Of a stretch of 14,983 nt of DNA, positions 14,956 to 14,983 are shown one piece after another. Where the stretch lies: NCBI GenBank assembly GCA_905371725.1, contig CAJPML010000003.1, positions 1-14,983 of the forward strand. Reading direction: 5' to 3'. Position 1 is the stretch's first letter; every line of letters starts with the position of its first letter. The notes below the pieces were generated by a model that was not told the origin of the DNA, did no database searches, and was given only the letters and a program-made list of their open reading frames with translations. Origin of the DNA: Leptotrichia sp. oral taxon 215 (lineage in GTDB: Bacteria; Fusobacteriota; Fusobacteriia; Fusobacteriales; Leptotrichiaceae). The translations under genes and the position numbers were made by a program.

Positions 14956-14983
14956 TCTGTCCTTTCGTTTTCTTATTTTTATA

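Noticed and set aside
1..14983. Mobile elements, CRISPR arrays, phage genes
   Set aside because: No transposase or integrase, no regularly spaced repeats and no terminal inverted repeats with target duplications were seen; the gene order is a coherent metabolic locus.

Overview
The window is AT-rich (roughly one third G+C by eye), uses AGA and ATA codons heavily, and carries every supported gene on the minus strand. Gene content and base composition fit a host-associated anaerobe that feeds on mucin or milk-type glycans. A Fusobacteriota member of the Leptotrichiaceae type is my best guess and a low-GC Clostridium relative the main alternative; no rRNA or other phylogenetic marker is present to decide.

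Read in the direction of transcription (right to left), there are two blocks. Block 1 (about 14955 to 10546) is sialic acid catabolism: nanA (N-acetylneuraminate lyase), an RpiR-type regulator with a sugar-phosphate-binding SIS domain, nanE (ManNAc-6-P 2-epimerase) and a YhcH/NanQ protein. An M29 aminopeptidase follows and has its own candidate promoter. A 14-bp inverted repeat with a T-tract (10480-10529) closes the block. A 592-bp gene-free stretch comes next. It holds a near-consensus sigma-70 promoter (10296-10323), a TGGT-N4-ACCA palindrome just downstream of it that looks like a GntR/NagR operator, and a leader of about 335 nt with direct repeats and competing hairpins.

Block 2 (9953 to the left edge) encodes a CUT1 ABC sugar importer (lipoprotein binding protein and two permeases, no ATPase), a GH112 galacto-N-biose/lacto-N-biose phosphorylase, a 55-residue two-helix membrane protein, a sulfatase without a signal peptide, nagB, nagA and a GntR/UTRA regulator cut by the window edge. 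A hairpin of about 20 bp follows the binding-protein gene and probably raises its mRNA level above that of the permeases.

Together the genes describe use of sialylated, possibly sulfated, Gal-beta-1,3-HexNAc glycans. Neu5Ac is split to ManNAc and pyruvate, and after phosphorylation NanE makes GlcNAc-6-P. Imported disaccharides are phosphorolysed in the cytoplasm by the GH112 enzyme to Gal-1-P and HexNAc. Both branches meet at NagA and NagB, giving fructose-6-P. Absent from the window, and so expected elsewhere: a ManNAc/GlcNAc kinase, a sialic acid transporter, the ABC ATPase, Gal-1-P-processing enzymes and the enzyme that matures the sulfatase.

The points most worth checking are the hairpin that separates a strong Shine-Dalgarno from the nanE start codon, the predicted NagR-type operator, the cytoplasmic sulfatase in a GH112 operon, and the small membrane protein coupled to the phosphorylase.
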